DNA of 64,000 nt from Tachypleus tridentatus (GCF_004210375.1 NC_134830.1:1-64000); one strand, 5' to 3'. Shown: positions 46,860-58,965, numbered from the stretch's first letter. Notes: a model not told the origin generated them from the letters alone. Numbers and translations: made by a program.

Positions 46860-47090
46860 GCGAGGATCAGTTGCTGTACACGTTACACAGAGGCACAGTG
46901 TATCTGTGTTCTGGGCCGCTGTCTTAACACAACTCTTCTTTTGCTGACGTCACTAATACGCATGCGTGGCATCCTGCCCGCTAACAAAACTTCACTTGAA
47001 GTACCAGTCCCGTGATCGATGGGAATCCAACAGTGTGTAACAGTGAGATAAAGTAACTCTTGCAAGATGGAAGAATTATAAAGAAAAAAA
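46860..47090. promoter_or_regulatory. Possible promoter-like segment
   Basis: A less AT-rich segment with a perfect CRE (TGACGTCA, 46945-46952) and, 5 bp on, the palindrome ACGCATGCGT (46958-46967), close to an NRF1-type site. No transcript start or exon can be tied to it. Confidence 0.25.
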
Positions 47091-47092
47091 CA

Positions 47093-47222
47093 CAATCACC
47101 AACTCCGGCTGAGTGTTAAAAATGAAACGTGTTTATTGTGGGTGGTTTCTAGAAAATCAATCACCAACTCCGGCTGAGTATTAAAAATTAAATGTGTTTA
47201 TTTTAGGTGGTTTCCAGAAAAT
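47093..47222. repeat. 65-bp tandem duplication
   Basis: CAATCACCAACTCCGGCTGA...GGTGGTTTCTAGAAAAT at 47093 and 47158 with a few changes. Confidence 0.92.
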
Positions 47223-47308
47223 CGTCAGTTTTATTAGACTAAATGGCTGATTTTAAAGGAAACCCCCACGTTTAAAATTACTCTAGGGGAATCCGAAACA
47301 TTGATAAG

Positions 47309-47385
47309 TCCCCCAGGAGGACAGCGGTAAGTCTTTGGATTTACAACACTAAAATCTGGTTTCCCTCGGTGTGCACAACAAAAAG
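47309..47385 (+). repeat. SINE family B fragment
   Basis: GACAGCGGTAAGTCTTTGGA, TTTACAACACTAAAATCTGG, CCCTCGGTGTGCACAAC. The tail is missing. Confidence 0.7.
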
Positions 47386-48280
47386 GCCCCAGTTACGTAT
47401 TATAATTTATCTCGGACGAGTCACTAATTTATCATACTATGTACATTCTGTGTTAAGATTTCAAATAGCCGGAAATTTTAATTTAGAAATTATTTGAATT
47501 TGTATATGTATCAAAGTTATGATATCTGCTAACATAATTGACACACAATTTTATTTCTTAACATAAATATATATTTAATACACAAAAAACAATACAATTT
47601 ATAACAATGGTTATTATAATTAATTATTTACATACAAAAACTTTACAAACTCACAAACAATATCCAATCTAATATATTGTCTGGAACTTAATATTTTATG
47701 GACTGTCCAGGTCCACGAGGCGCAAATTACTTTTATTTTGATACACAGGTACACTTCAGTTGTGACGAATGTTAGCTAGCTCTATTATTGTTTGGCCTAA
47801 TGTGATTTACAAGCTTACTTTTCATAGGGTAGTTATTTAATACTCTCAGAGAAATATTAACGTCCGAAGTTAATTCTTTGAAATTGAACGGTTCGTAATG
47901 TACGAAATCTACAAACGTTTCTTGTCAAATTCTGTAGTTTTACTGTTAATAAGTGTTAATCGCAGTTATAGCTTCCAAGGCTTACAGTATTCTGACTGTA
48001 TCTGAGAAACAATATATAACTGTCTCCTGATGTCCTGTTATGGCTTGCTTTTATATACCAATCATACAATATTTTTGAGCCTTCAACAATGTTCGAAGAC
48101 ACGCTAGTATTTTCGTAAACTGCATATTGTTGATTCTTGCTCTCGAGAAGCTTCTACAAATTTAGAGAACAGGTGGCACTTAAGCAATACTCATCCAACA
48201 ATATACGACACATGCATAAAATAAAAACTATACTGAAACAAACGTAGATATTAAAATAAATATATAATAGTATATCTTTT
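47386..48280. other. No gene recognised
   Basis: AT-rich unique-looking sequence without supported features. Confidence 0.5.
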
Positions 48281-48400
48281 ACAGTTCCAGTGACACAGCA
48301 GTATGTCTACTGACTTACAACGCTCGAATCCCGGATTTTCATACCCGTAGTGGGTTAAGTATAGATAGCCCATTGTATAGCTTTGTGCGTAACTACACAC
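48281..48400 (+). repeat. SINE family C copy
   Basis: CCAGTGACACAGCAGTATGT head, TTTTCATACCCGTAGTGGG, AGATAGCCCATTGTATAGCT tail. Confidence 0.85.
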
Positions 48401-49570
48401 AGAACAAAAAAAAATCACAACAGAAATCCCAACGAGGGCTATAACAAATCACACCCAGACAAACATACAGACATTAATAACCATAAGTTTTATTCGGGTA
48501 AGTTTAGGTGTGTATAATGTATTTCAAGTACTATCACAGAATGTGCTCGATATACTATCAGTCTTTCTCAATCAGCTATTCAGTGCTATCCCTAAATTAA
48601 ACTCTTGAAAGGTGTATACGTTCTGCACAGCTTATCCACATGCGCGGATTTTATTTAATTACTAATTTTATCCAGTTGAAAGTAAAATAAGAAAAATAAA
48701 AGCGATAGCGATTTGTTAGAAAGCGATTTATATACGCAGTATGATATCGTTTTGAAATATACTGACACGAAATATTTTTTCAGCAAATTGTGTAACAAGT
48801 TAATAGTAAAAAACAAAAAATGTGTTTCGTCTTTATTCTCAACTATCAGAGACCAGCAAAAATAAAATTAACAGCTTTATTGTAACAGTACAATAAAGTA
48901 ACAAATTCTTTCAGTACACGATTTCTAGAATAATAAAATTTAATTCTAATCGCAGGCGCCGAAATTTATTATAATCCCACTTGTCTTAGGCCTAACATCA
49001 GTTAAGCCTTTTTTAAGTACGGCTTGTGTTCGTTGAAAAATAAATTAACATTAAAACTTGCGTTCGTTTTTTGTTTTATTTCAGTTAGGTTAAAACTTAT
49101 TATTAAAATTTATTATAATAAAAAAATTATTATACTACCTAATGTTGGACTTTTTTAAGAACGTTCGTAAGCTTTTAATGTGTTATTGTATAAAATGTCT
49201 GTTAAGGTATATTTTCACTCGTCTTTTGTTTGCATTCATTGAAATACGGGCATGAGCATTTAGATAGTAAAGTGCGCAAGCGCATATTGAGGAGAGACAA
49301 AAACTGAGAACTATTATAGTGTACCATGCCAAAACTTCATTGAATAAAATTAATGGCTATCATTGTACAACTGATTAAATTTTGTAACTGAATGAGAAGT
49401 AATATTTTATTTACCACCGTAATTATGAAGATTTTCTCTATGGTTAACCTGTATGTAAACATAAGAACGTGACACATAATGTAATTAGCCTATTTTCGCT
49501 AGACACATAATATATATCAAACTCTTTCGCGGGTGCTTTACAAATAAAAACTCAGGTGTGACTAAATTTG
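48401..49570. other. No gene recognised
   Basis: AT-rich, with no repeat or coding signal seen. Confidence 0.5.
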
Positions 49571-49840
49571 CTTGTTTCGAATTTTACACAAAGCTACTCG
49601 AGGGCTATCTACGCTAGCCGTCTCTAATTTAGTAGTGTAAAACTAGAGTGAAGGCAACTAGTCATCACCACCCACCGGCAATTCTTGGGCTACACTCTTT
49701 TACCAACGAATAGTGAGATGGACCGTCACACTATAATGCCCCCGCGGCTAAAAGGACGAGCATGTATGGTTGGCAGGGATTAGAACCCGCGACCTTCGAA
49801 TTACGAGTCGAGTGCCTTAACCACCTGGCCATATTGGGCC
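49571..49840 (-). repeat. SINE family A copy
   Basis: Reverse copy from TCGAATTTTACACAAAGC to CCTGGCCATATTGGGCC, 40 bp left of the hAT element. Confidence 0.88.
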
Positions 49841-49879
49841 AACTCAGCTATGCGCTCTATTGAACAGTTTGACCATAAA

Positions 49880-52800
49880 CAGGGGCGTAGATTTTTTACA
49901 CCCGATGGGAGGGATGATTTTTTGCAACCATTTATGTGGACTGTTATATTTACAAATTGGTAATCTCTGATTATATGAACCTGAAAGCTGTAAACATACA
50001 GTTACAGAGTAATCTTGTTGCCACGATACTTCAAGGTTTCCATGTAGGTTTGTATAAGTGAGGTGTTGTGAACAGTTTTCAAAATGTAAATAGAATAAAG
50101 ACAAATGTGTCACAAATTAACTGCCACATGAATTTATTCCTGCACACTGCACAGTATAAAAGATGGCCATTATACTTGACAAGGTTACTAATGACTTTCA
50201 TTGCATGAATTACGTTTTCAAATATTAATAAAATTAGTAATTACCCTTGATAAGTTTATATCTACAGAAAAACTGTTCTTGTTGTTTGATAAAATAATTA
50301 AAGTGTCTTTGCGAACTCTTGAAAATTACACATCAATACAATGTAGCACATAATTATTCATACTTTTCATTGAAGTAAGATTCATTTATTCTTCTAGTCT
50401 ACATGTTCCCAAACGTAGACCTCCTTTGTGATGACCTGTTTATGAATTCCTTTATAAACTCTTCTATATTTATCTTGTCGACCTCATCTTTGTGAGTGTG
50501 ACAAACTGCCACATGGTTGAGGCGGCACTGAGACATAGTTGACCTTAACCACGTTTTCAACCGTCTTAATGCAGAAAAGCTGTGATCACATTCGCAGCTG
50601 GATACTGGACATACAAGCAAAATTTTCATGAGAAGAAACACTTCACTAAACATCTGCTGGCTTGTTTCATGCATTTTACAGTAAGCGACCTTCGCACCTT
50701 TCAGAGATACTGCTGTTGTTGTTCCTTTGAACATGGGCAACTGAAACTCGAGCCGTTATGCAGAGATTTCTGGATAGAAGTTTATAACCGAGTTCTCAAT
50801 CTTGCCAGATGTGATCATGTTCTCAAGTTCCAGATATTGCCTCAAGTCATTGTTGTCTGCATTGAATCTAGTGGTCAGATGCTCTATGACTGTGTCCACA
50901 AATTCAAAATATTGGCTTCTGTAGTAATCTCTAGCTGTTGTAGAATGGTGTGCTGAGTCATCACCTGTGATTCTTCTGGGGGGTCTGTGAATGCGTGGTA
51001 GTTCAATAGGCACCAGATCTAGGGAAGTCACCATTTTCTCAGCTTCATCAAATATCTTCTTGTAATTTTCCTCTGTTTGAAATACCCACAATTGATCAAC
51101 TGTCATTGCAGATACTTCAATCATGCCAGATACTGTCACTGATTTTGCTTGAAATGCATGTTTTAGTTCCTCTAATGCAGCTAATGGATGCTGAGCCATC
51201 AACAATCCCAAAACTATCTTTTCTTTGTCAAATCTGTCCAGCAGACTTCGTGCTTTCACCGTTGCATCTGATTTTTCATTTGCTAATTCAGACAAAGAAT
51301 CAACAATGTCACTGTAGTGATCATTAGCACATGTAATTGCAGATAGGCGGCACAACCAGCGTGTTGGACATAGTGGGCGGATGTATTTAACTGGACCATT
51401 GTGGCTGTCTGACGACACAATATTTTCAAAAATTGTCTTATATTTGCTTTACCTGTGAAGCAAGACACCAAGTTCATGTACCCACTGGATAGAATCTCGA
51501 ACACATTCAAAAGCTTCAACTGCATGTTGCATTATCAAATTAGCCTTGTGTGCTCCGCAGTGAAAAAACAAAGCTGACGGTTGCTTCTCTTTTATTTTTG
51601 CCTGACATCCACTGTACGCACCACTCATGTTAGTGGCTCCATCATACGTTTGTGCTCTTAATCCTGACAGTGGTAAATTGAATCTAGTCAGTACATCAAG
51701 TATAGTCAAAGATATTGTTTCACCAGTTGTATTGGAAACACTGTACAAACCAAGAAATGTATCATGGACGTCAAGGTTCTCATCTATGTATCGTACACAT
51801 ATTGCTTCCTGTTCGGCACCTGTAACATCTTGAGTGCCGTCAACCATTAATGCAAAGATTTTACTTTGCTGCACTTCGTGTGCTACATTCCTCAGTATTT
51901 GATGACTGAACATCTCCATTATTTCATTCTGATCCTGGGGTGATGTGAATGTGGTTTCCTTTGATAAGTTGGACGTCAACTCAGGATCTTCCTCTTCCAG
52001 GAGCTTCATTAACTGCAGGAAGTTCCTCTCCGTATCAGTATGTCTACGTAATGCTAAACCTTGACGCAATAAGAAACGTAAACTTCTGAATATTTTTGCT
52101 AGATTTCTTTTGCATTCTTCCTGCTGCTTCTTTTTTACCATCATGTAGCTGGACAGTCACTGGAGTTACATCAAGTGAACCTTCTGGAGATATAGCGAAT
52201 CTGTACTGAGAAGAGGGTTGGTGTTCGTTGAATTTCTGTTTTGTCTTTTTCCAGTTGCAAAAACCGGTGGATATGAAGGTATACTCCACTGGCTTCTCCA
52301 ATTTCCATGTAAAAAGGCCTCTATTTTCCGCCTTGGCACAATAAAAGCATATGACTTTTTGAGTCTGATTGTCGAAGTGCAGCCATGGGAACTCATAAAG
52401 CCACTTGCCCTGGAAGTTGATATTTTGAGATTTTGCTTTTTTGTCATGGTGTTAGTTATGCGTCTTGATGACATGGTTTTCCAGACTGTATCTGTGGAGT
52501 GTCAGATTTTTCATTATTGCACAAACTTGTTTCACAACTATCTGGTGGTTCATGATGTGCAATAGTTGCACAAGCATTTTCAGACTCGTCCTCTGATGAA
52601 CATAGTATTTCCTCTGTATGGCAAGTTTCTATTCCTTTGCTTCAGGTTGTTGGATTATCTATCTGCATCTGCATTGTCACTTGTAGTACTAGTAACTGGC
52701 TTGTAGAACTATCTAATATGGGAAAGTTTCAGACGCTTGCTTGTCATAATTGGAATCTGTTTCCCAGATGACTCAACAGGCTAAAATACAGTCTTTATTG

Positions 52801-53617
52801 AAAAACTCTAACGTACAACGAATGAAGATAGAACAGAATGGAAGTAGGACTGAACTGTACAATGTATTTAAGTCGAACGCGCGAACCTCACAGTGACTCC
52901 CGAGCCGACTGACCGCCTGGGCATCGCTGGGACAATAATGTGTGCTAGTTACAACACAAGTAATTGCAAGCTTCTCGAAAAATCCTTAAAGAATCACAAA
53001 TATATTATATTCCTGTTAAAGCTCATCAAACACATTGTGATATAATATCTATACGCACGTCTATTAAATAAAAACCTAAACAAAAAACTAGCAATACAAT
53101 TCTACAGGCTGTTGAAATCGCTCCTTTTGTGTTCTAATTATACAAGAAAATACAATATTTTTACTATCTACGATAAGAGAATATATTGTTCTTTTACCAT
53201 AAAGCATCAGCACTTTATTAGAGGGAGGTGATAATCTGAAATTTCATGGATTAATGAGGGCCACAAACACAGGTCTAATGAGCCATGTTGTAAAATCGAG
53301 GCTGAGACTAAAGGAAGCGGGGGTGGGTGATGTATGGCGCGTCTGGATCCGAGCGGCCCGAACCTGTCGTTAACTGTACGCTAAACGTACACTATAGTCA
53401 GTGGATTCTGAAAAAGCCTACATCTAGGCCTAATTATGTAATTCGATTGGTAAGAACACGAGAATCACAAGAACAAACACACAATTTGTAGGCCCGTGAT
53501 GCAATAAAACAATTCAACAGACAAAACTGTAGGGGGGGATGATTGTATGCACCATACCCCCCACCTAGAATTAATGGGGGATGTATACCCCCAATTCCCC
53601 CAGGATCTACGCCCCTG
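49880..53617 (-). mobile_element. hAT DNA transposon with TIRs and 8-bp TSD
   Basis: The left end is CAGGGGCGTAGAT and the right end its exact complement (13 bp). The flanking 8-mers are ACCATAAA (49872-49879) and ACCTTAAA (53618-53625), a target duplication with one change. Both ends also carry a related subterminal word, GGGATGATTTTTTGCA on the left and GGGATGATTGTATGCA on the right. The 3.7-kb interior holds a decayed minus-strand hAT transposase gene, so this is a full-size but inactive copy. Confidence 0.92.
50399..52450 (-). pseudogene. hAT transposase, TTF zinc finger + DUF4371 + hAT dimerisation domain, degenerate
   Basis: Read on the minus strand, the N-terminal part (52425-52180) encodes a TTF-type zinc finger: GKWLYEFPWLHF, VICFYCAKA, FISTGFCNWKKT. 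The frame then shifts near 52140, and a long frame runs to 50399 broken only by TAA at 51451-51449 and at 50758-50756. It carries RQGLALRRH, MVDGTQDV (first catalytic Asp), GATNMSGAYSGCQ, HCGAHKANL (CxxH), CPTRWLCRL and the hAT C-terminal domain with PVSSCECDHSFSALRRLK and LRSTMSQCRLN. The usual catalytic Glu in the CECERSFS-like motif is Asp here. The protein cuts and pastes the surrounding element when intact. This copy cannot encode a full product. It resembles ZMYM1-like genes, which derive from such transposons, but the TIRs show it is still a transposon. Confidence 0.93.
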
Positions 53618-54060
53618 ACCTTAAATATCCAATAAAATATCTTTTTCTATTAACAGAAATATTTTTCTACAAAAACTGTAGCATTTAAACGTTAAGTGAA
53701 GCTTTGGTTTATTCTTTTATATAGAAGAAAACAAATTCAACTCGGTTTTTGTAAAACTTTTAAACTCTATCAAAATTGTTAAAACACTCCAAACATCAAA
53801 GTTTGTAAGCCTAAATATTTAACCTTTATTTAGAATAAAGTTTTTAAATTGCGAAGTTAAAAACGTTGGACATTTTTTATTATTAACCTGCACAATAACC
53901 TTGAATTTTAACCCTTCAATATTTATTAAAATTGTTTACATTTACACTGGAAGCTGAATTTGTTTTTTTCCTCATAACTTGGTCGTATTTGTTAACGTGA
54001 AGGTGACCTAAGAAAGTCGAAACGTTGTTCTCTGCTTTATTCGTAAAAGTGTTAAAACTT

Positions 54061-54328
54061 GTACCAGCCATGGTCACGTGGTTAAAGAACTCGACTCTTA
54101 ATTCGCGGGTTCGAATCCCCGTCGCACCAAACATACTCGACCTTTCAGCCATGAGGGTGTTATAATGTGACAGTCAACCACACTATTCGTTAGTAAAAGT
54201 AGCCCAAGAGTTGGCTGTGGGTAATGATGACTAGCTGTCTTCCCTCTAGTCTTAATCTGTTACATTAGGGACGGCTAGTGCAAATAGCCCTGGTGCAGCT
54301 TTGCGCGAAATTCAAAATAAACCAAACC
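54061..54328 (+). repeat. SINE family A copy
   Basis: CCAGCCATGGTCACGTGGTT head with a short deletion before GCGGGTTCGAATCCCCGTCG. Tail GCGAAATTCAAAATAAACC. Confidence 0.87.
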
Positions 54329-55817
54329 CATACTAGCCGTTCTGAGATACATTTCGGTTCTATTAAATAATGAGGTAGTTTCTTCGTTTTATAAAATTCC
54401 CACCTCACAAAACTAATCGTTTGTCTGGTTTATCATCAATGTGATTCACGTTATCTGAAAACTAACATTTAATTTATGACACTCGAAACGTAAGACAAGT
54501 AAATAATTTAACAAAACGAAATTCTTGACAAATATAAACTAATTATTTATAGATCTCACAAGTAGAAAGCAGCTTATAAACCAAAGATCATGATTCTCTG
54601 TTTAAAAAATACAACAAAATAAGGGAGTAAAAAACATGAAGACATAAAGAAAACCAAAACCTATAATTATGAAATTGGTAACGACCTCATGGGTATGAGG
54701 AACCTTCTCTCTTAATGATATTTTCGGCTGTAATGGTTTTGGGTTTTCTTATCACAAGGTTTGGATAGCTTAGTAAATCGTAAAGATATTCAAGTACCTA
54801 AGAGATAAAATGTCCCCCTGGCGAGTCAGCAGCAATCATATTGATTCGACAGAGCGCATATAGTGGTAAAACGAGCCAAACGTACAATGAAATAAGGTAA
54901 ACTTTGAAAATATATTAGGTTATTACTTCAAAATGTAAGTGCAACAGATAAGTTACGGGTCCGTTTCTTTGCAATGGCGAACAAAACAAACTGGCGGGCG
55001 ATACAAAATGAAAACGATTAATAAATAACAAGTTAATTAACATCCTATCTAAATGATTATACCGATACGTAAGACTAGAATGCACCAACTGTTAGGCACT
55101 TGATATCTATACGTTGTGTATACACATATATTAATATTACACATATTCATATAAACATTTCATCTTCAGTTGAATGGTATATGGCCGAAGTAGACGACGA
55201 TGTTTGTGGCCACTTTGTATGTAAAAATATATATAAACTCACATACTAATATAATATACACATATATGTTTACATACGCAAGAATTTTATTTCAAAATTT
55301 TGTTGATTTTCCTCCAATTTTAACCAGACGATTTCTGGTCGTTAATAGGCACCACTTGCAGAACCATCATTTGTATTTATATATAAAATTCCTGTCTGAG
55401 TTGATAATGTTCATCGATCGCTGAAATCTGTTCCTCCCCCCTTCCTCCCAATACACTCCCTGGAGAGCCGTGATGGAAGTCTAGGAAATAAGCTACTCTT
55501 TATGATATAACTCCTCCACTTATGAACGAAGCTGTCAGAGTGTGATATTGATATTAGCCCTAAGCCTGCTGCTGAGCAGGCAAAGTTGAAAACTAGAATT
55601 TTACAACCATCCCCGCCACCACTGACACACACAGAACGTCGATAATACTTTCAACAATTCAACTAATCCTTCCTCAGGTAAAAAACAATCTAAACACACA
55701 GGAGTTATTTATTTGAAGAAAAAATATGTCAGAAATATTTATAAATATCCTCACGAGAAGGTTTTTAAAATTCATCTAAGTACATTATACGTTTACTAGT
55801 TTGAGTTTATCTATAGC
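54329..55817. other. No confident gene
   Basis: AT-rich. A GC-richer stretch at 55411-55632 has a minus-strand ORF without a known domain and may be an unidentified repeat. Confidence 0.4.
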
Positions 55818-56016
55818 TGAGGTTCGCGGGTTTGAATCCCCGGGGGGCGTTATAAAGTGACGGTCAATCCCACTATTCGTTGGTAAAAGGGTAGCCTAAG
55901 ATTTGGCGGTGGGTGGTAATGACTAGTTGCCTTCCCTCTAGATTTATACTGCTAAATTAGGGACGGCTAGCGCAGATAGCCCTTATGTAGCTTTGCACGA
56001 AATTCAAAACAAACAA
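55818..56016 (+). repeat. SINE family A copy, 5'-truncated
   Basis: Starts in the B box (GGTTCGCGGGTTTGAATCCC), lacks the A-box half, and has a normal core and AAATTCAAAACAAACAAACA tail. Confidence 0.87.
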
Positions 56017-56165
56017 ACAATAAAATAAATGGGGAAGAACTATCACCATGTTCAAAGTAATAAAAGCACAAATAAATTTATTCAGATTAACCAAAATCAC
56101 GACTTACTAACGTGATGAGAAAACGCTTGTTCAGTTACTTGGCTTACACAGAACACAATACTAAC
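56017..56165. repeat. Duplicated SINE-flanking segment, copy 1
   Basis: About 145 bp after the SINE tail (AACTATCACCATGTTCAAAG, CGCTTGTTCAGTTAC) recurs at 57325-57466 with scattered substitutions, also right after a family A SINE tail. Confidence 0.9.
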
Positions 56166-56400
56166 CAGCCTACACGTTCTCAACTTGCAGTAAGACTCGT
56201 TTCTAACTCGTAGTACGACTGGTATGTAACTTTTTTTACCCCCATAAGAAAAAATTAACCCTTGGTTGTATGGTTAACACATTTACCACTAATTTACAGG
56301 TTTTCAATTTGTAGCAAGACTCGTTCATAAATTATGGTAGAACAGGTATGGAACATTTTTCCCACAGTAAGATAAAAGCCCTTGGAAAATTACTTTATGT
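56166..56400. repeat. Diverged ~120-bp tandem repeat, two units
   Basis: TTCTCAACTTGCAGTAAGAC...ACTGGTATGTAAC and TTTTCAATTTGTAGCAAGAC...ACAGGTATGGAAC are related, each followed by a CCCTTGG word. Confidence 0.65.
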
Positions 56401-57077
56401 ACAGAACATATTCGCCAATAAGTAGCCCGTGCGTAATCGCTGTAGTAACAAGCATGCTGAATGTGGAACATGTTTACAATAGTAGAAACAATTTTATTTA
56501 ACAATTTTAACCTGAGATAGTTCTTATTGGTTTAACATCATTCAAGATACCGCGCATTTCGCCTTACAAGATTCGTGAATAAATGGAGAGAAAAAGAATA
56601 GCAAAAACTCTCCACCAAATTGGATAACATTTCACGATTTCGTCACCAGAGGAAGGGTACTTGTGCAAATTGTGCTAATGCAATTGGTATAAATCGAAAA
56701 ATTCAGCAGTTGGTTCATTTTTTCTTCTTTCGTTCTTTGCTTATTCGGTGCCTCACATTCCTCCATTTGAGCAAATTATAATTTCTTTCGGGTGAATGAA
56801 TCACGAGATTGAACGTAACAAATATATATACATTTATTAAACTCGTAGACGTAACCAGCATGGTTTCCGTTATCTCAGGGAAGACAATTTTCAAAATCGT
56901 TGCATAGTTTAGTTGCGCTGCATTTGTTTTACAATATGCTTGTATCGAATATATTTCGAGTTCGTAGATTTGACATGAAAGTTTTAATGGGTTTTTTTTT
57001 CACAACGTACAGTTATATAGCAAAATTCGTCATCAAATGATTTGTTGTACAAATTGTCTACAACACTAGTGATGGGA
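56401..57077. other. No gene recognised
   Basis: AT-rich unique-looking sequence. Confidence 0.5.
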
Positions 57078-57324
57078 GGTCCGACATGACCCGGTGGTTA
57101 AAGCACTCAACTCGTAATCCGAGGGTCGTGGGTTTTAAACCCTCTCACGCCAAACATTCTTGCCTTTTTCGCCGTGAACCCGTTATGATATGTCGGTCAA
57201 TCCCACTATTCGTTGGTGGGTGGCGATGACTAGCTGCCTTCCCTCTAGTTTTACACTGCTAAATTAGGGACGCCTAGCGCAGATAGCCCTCGTGTAGCTT
57301 TGCACGAAATTCAAAGACAAACAA
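57078..57324 (+). repeat. SINE family A copy
   Basis: GGTCCGACATGACCCGGTGG head, B box changed to GGGTTTTAAACCCTC, core with a short deletion, AAATTCAAAGACAAACAATA tail. Confidence 0.87.
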
Positions 57325-57466
57325 TAAAATACATGGGGAATAACTATCACCATGTTCAAAGTAATAAAAACACAAATAAATTTATTCAGGTTAACCTAAA
57401 TCACAACTCACTGGCGTGATAAGAAAACGCTTGTTCAGTTACGTGACTTACACAGAACATAATACT
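57325..57466. repeat. Duplicated SINE-flanking segment, copy 2
   Basis: Second copy of the 56.0-56.16 kb segment. It ends at a second SINE fragment. Confidence 0.9.
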
Positions 57467-57545
57467 AGTTTTACACTGCTAACTTAGCTAAGTACGGCTA
57501 GTGCAGATAGCTCTCGTGTAGCTTTGCGCAAACTTAAAAAACAAA
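57467..57545 (+). repeat. SINE family A tail fragment
   Basis: AGTTTTACACTGCTAACTTA through AGCTTTGCGCAAACTTAAAA. Core end and tail only. Confidence 0.8.
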
Positions 57546-57947
57546 TACTAATGATGGGAAACCTACATTGTAAAATCTGGTACTACACGTAAACACATAA
57601 AACTGGTCACGTACTAAATATGAAAAAAAAGATTGGGAGTTCTAACTCATCAAACAGTGTAGGAGTGTCTAAATGGGTCATAAAGCAATCGTGAGTCAGA
57701 GTTTATTCCATTGAAACATACATGATATACGAGTTTAATAGGCCTACGGTCACTTGATATGTTGGTTTGCTCACAGCACACTGCTCTAAGCTACTAGTAT
57801 TGTTGCCTGCTATCCTCACAGAAGGATGCTAGATGTCGTTTCTGTAAGTTCGAATTTAAGAGATCCTTGTATGATACTTTAGACCAGTTGGTACAGGTAG
57901 GCAAGTTAAAATGTTAATATATATATAAATAGTGAAACAGTTTGTAA

Positions 57948-58046
57948 TTAAGCAAAAGCTCTTCGACGGGATGTGTCCTCTTCAGCAGAATTATCAAAAC
58001 CCGGTTTCTGGCACTGCAGGTCTGTAGACATTCCACTAGGGGAGGG
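57948..58046 (-). repeat. SINE family C copy, degenerate
   Basis: AATTATCAAAACCCGGTTTC, TGCAGGTCTGTAGACATTCC and ACTAGGGG. The tail is largely lost. Confidence 0.55.
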
Positions 58047-58065
58047 GTTAACAACAGTGAATAAG

Positions 58066-58181
58066 TTTGTTTGGAAATAAGCACAAAGCTACACAATGGG
58101 CTATCTGTGCTCTGCCCATCACGGGTATCGAAACCCGGTTTTTAGTGGAATTAGTTTGCAGACATACAGTTTGCAGGGGGC
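58066..58181 (-). repeat. SINE family C copy with 12-bp TSD
   Basis: GCACAAAGCTACACAATGGG tail, CACGGGTATCGAAACCCGGT. Perfect TSD ACAGTGAATAAG at 58054-58065 and 58182-58193. Confidence 0.92.
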
Positions 58182-58384
58182 ACAGTGAATAAGAAATGTA
58201 GTTACATAAACGTATTGTTTTAAAATAAAGTCATATGTATTGTCTGTCATAAACATTTACATAACTGTCACTATGGAAACCATTATTTAACTTGGACTTA
58301 TTGTGCTCGTCCAATCGTAGGTAGAGAGTCGCTTCTCTAGAATAGTATCTCGATGCAACAGATAACAAAGTTCCTTTTTACCCT

Positions 58385-58510
58385 CTGTGGCCCCAGTGAC
58401 TCAGCGGGGGTATTTGCGAGCTAAAAACGCTATAAACAAGGTTTAGTTACCTCTAGTGGGCAAAGCACAGATAGTCAATTGTGTAGCTGTGTGCTTAATT
58501 CTAAATAAAC
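58385..58510 (+). repeat. SINE family C copy
   Basis: GCCCCAGTGACTCAGCGGGG head, CTCTAGTGGGCAAAGCACAG, GTGTGCTTAATTCTAAATAA tail. Confidence 0.82.
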
Positions 58511-58575
58511 TTTTAACACACACGTGTTGACGTCATCGGTTCAAGTAGATTTTTAAAACTATCTAAACGTTAGCC

Positions 58576-58831
58576 GGCATAGCCAAGTGTGTTAAGACAT
58601 TCGACTCGTAAACCGAGGGTCGCGGGTTCGAATTCCCGTCGCACCAAACATACTCACCCTTTCAGCCGTGGGGGCGTTATAATGTCACGGTCTATTCGTT
58701 GGTAAAAGAGTAGCCGAAGAGTTGGCGGTGGATGGTGATGACTAGCTGCCTTCCCTCTAGTCTTACACTGCAAAATTAGGGACGGCTAGCACAGATAGCC
58801 CTCGAGTAGCTTTGGGCGAAATTCTGAAACA
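58576..58831 (+). repeat. SINE family A copy with 15-bp TSD
   Basis: GGCATAGCCAAGTGTGTTAA head, GGGTTCGAATTCCCGTCGC, tail GGGCGAAATTCTGAAACA. Perfect TSD ATCTAAACGTTAGCC at 58561-58575 and 58832-58846, the longest in the window. Confidence 0.95.
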
Positions 58832-58879
58832 ATCTAAACGTTAGCCCACAAGAATATTAAATCTGTTGTGTTTGCGGAC

Positions 58880-58965
58880 TCAGAACTCTAGAAACTGGGT
58901 TTCTATGCTGTTGGTGGGCAAAGCACAGACAGCCCATCGTGTAACTTTGTTCTTAATTATATAAA
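58880..58965 (+). repeat. SINE family C copy, 5'-truncated
   Basis: ACTCTAGAAACTGGGTTTCT, GTGGGCAAAGCACAGACAGC, TAACTTTGTTCTTAATTATA. Confidence 0.75.

Noticed and set aside
50582-50956. 124-residue plus-strand ORF
   Set aside because: It is the antisense shadow of the hAT transposase.
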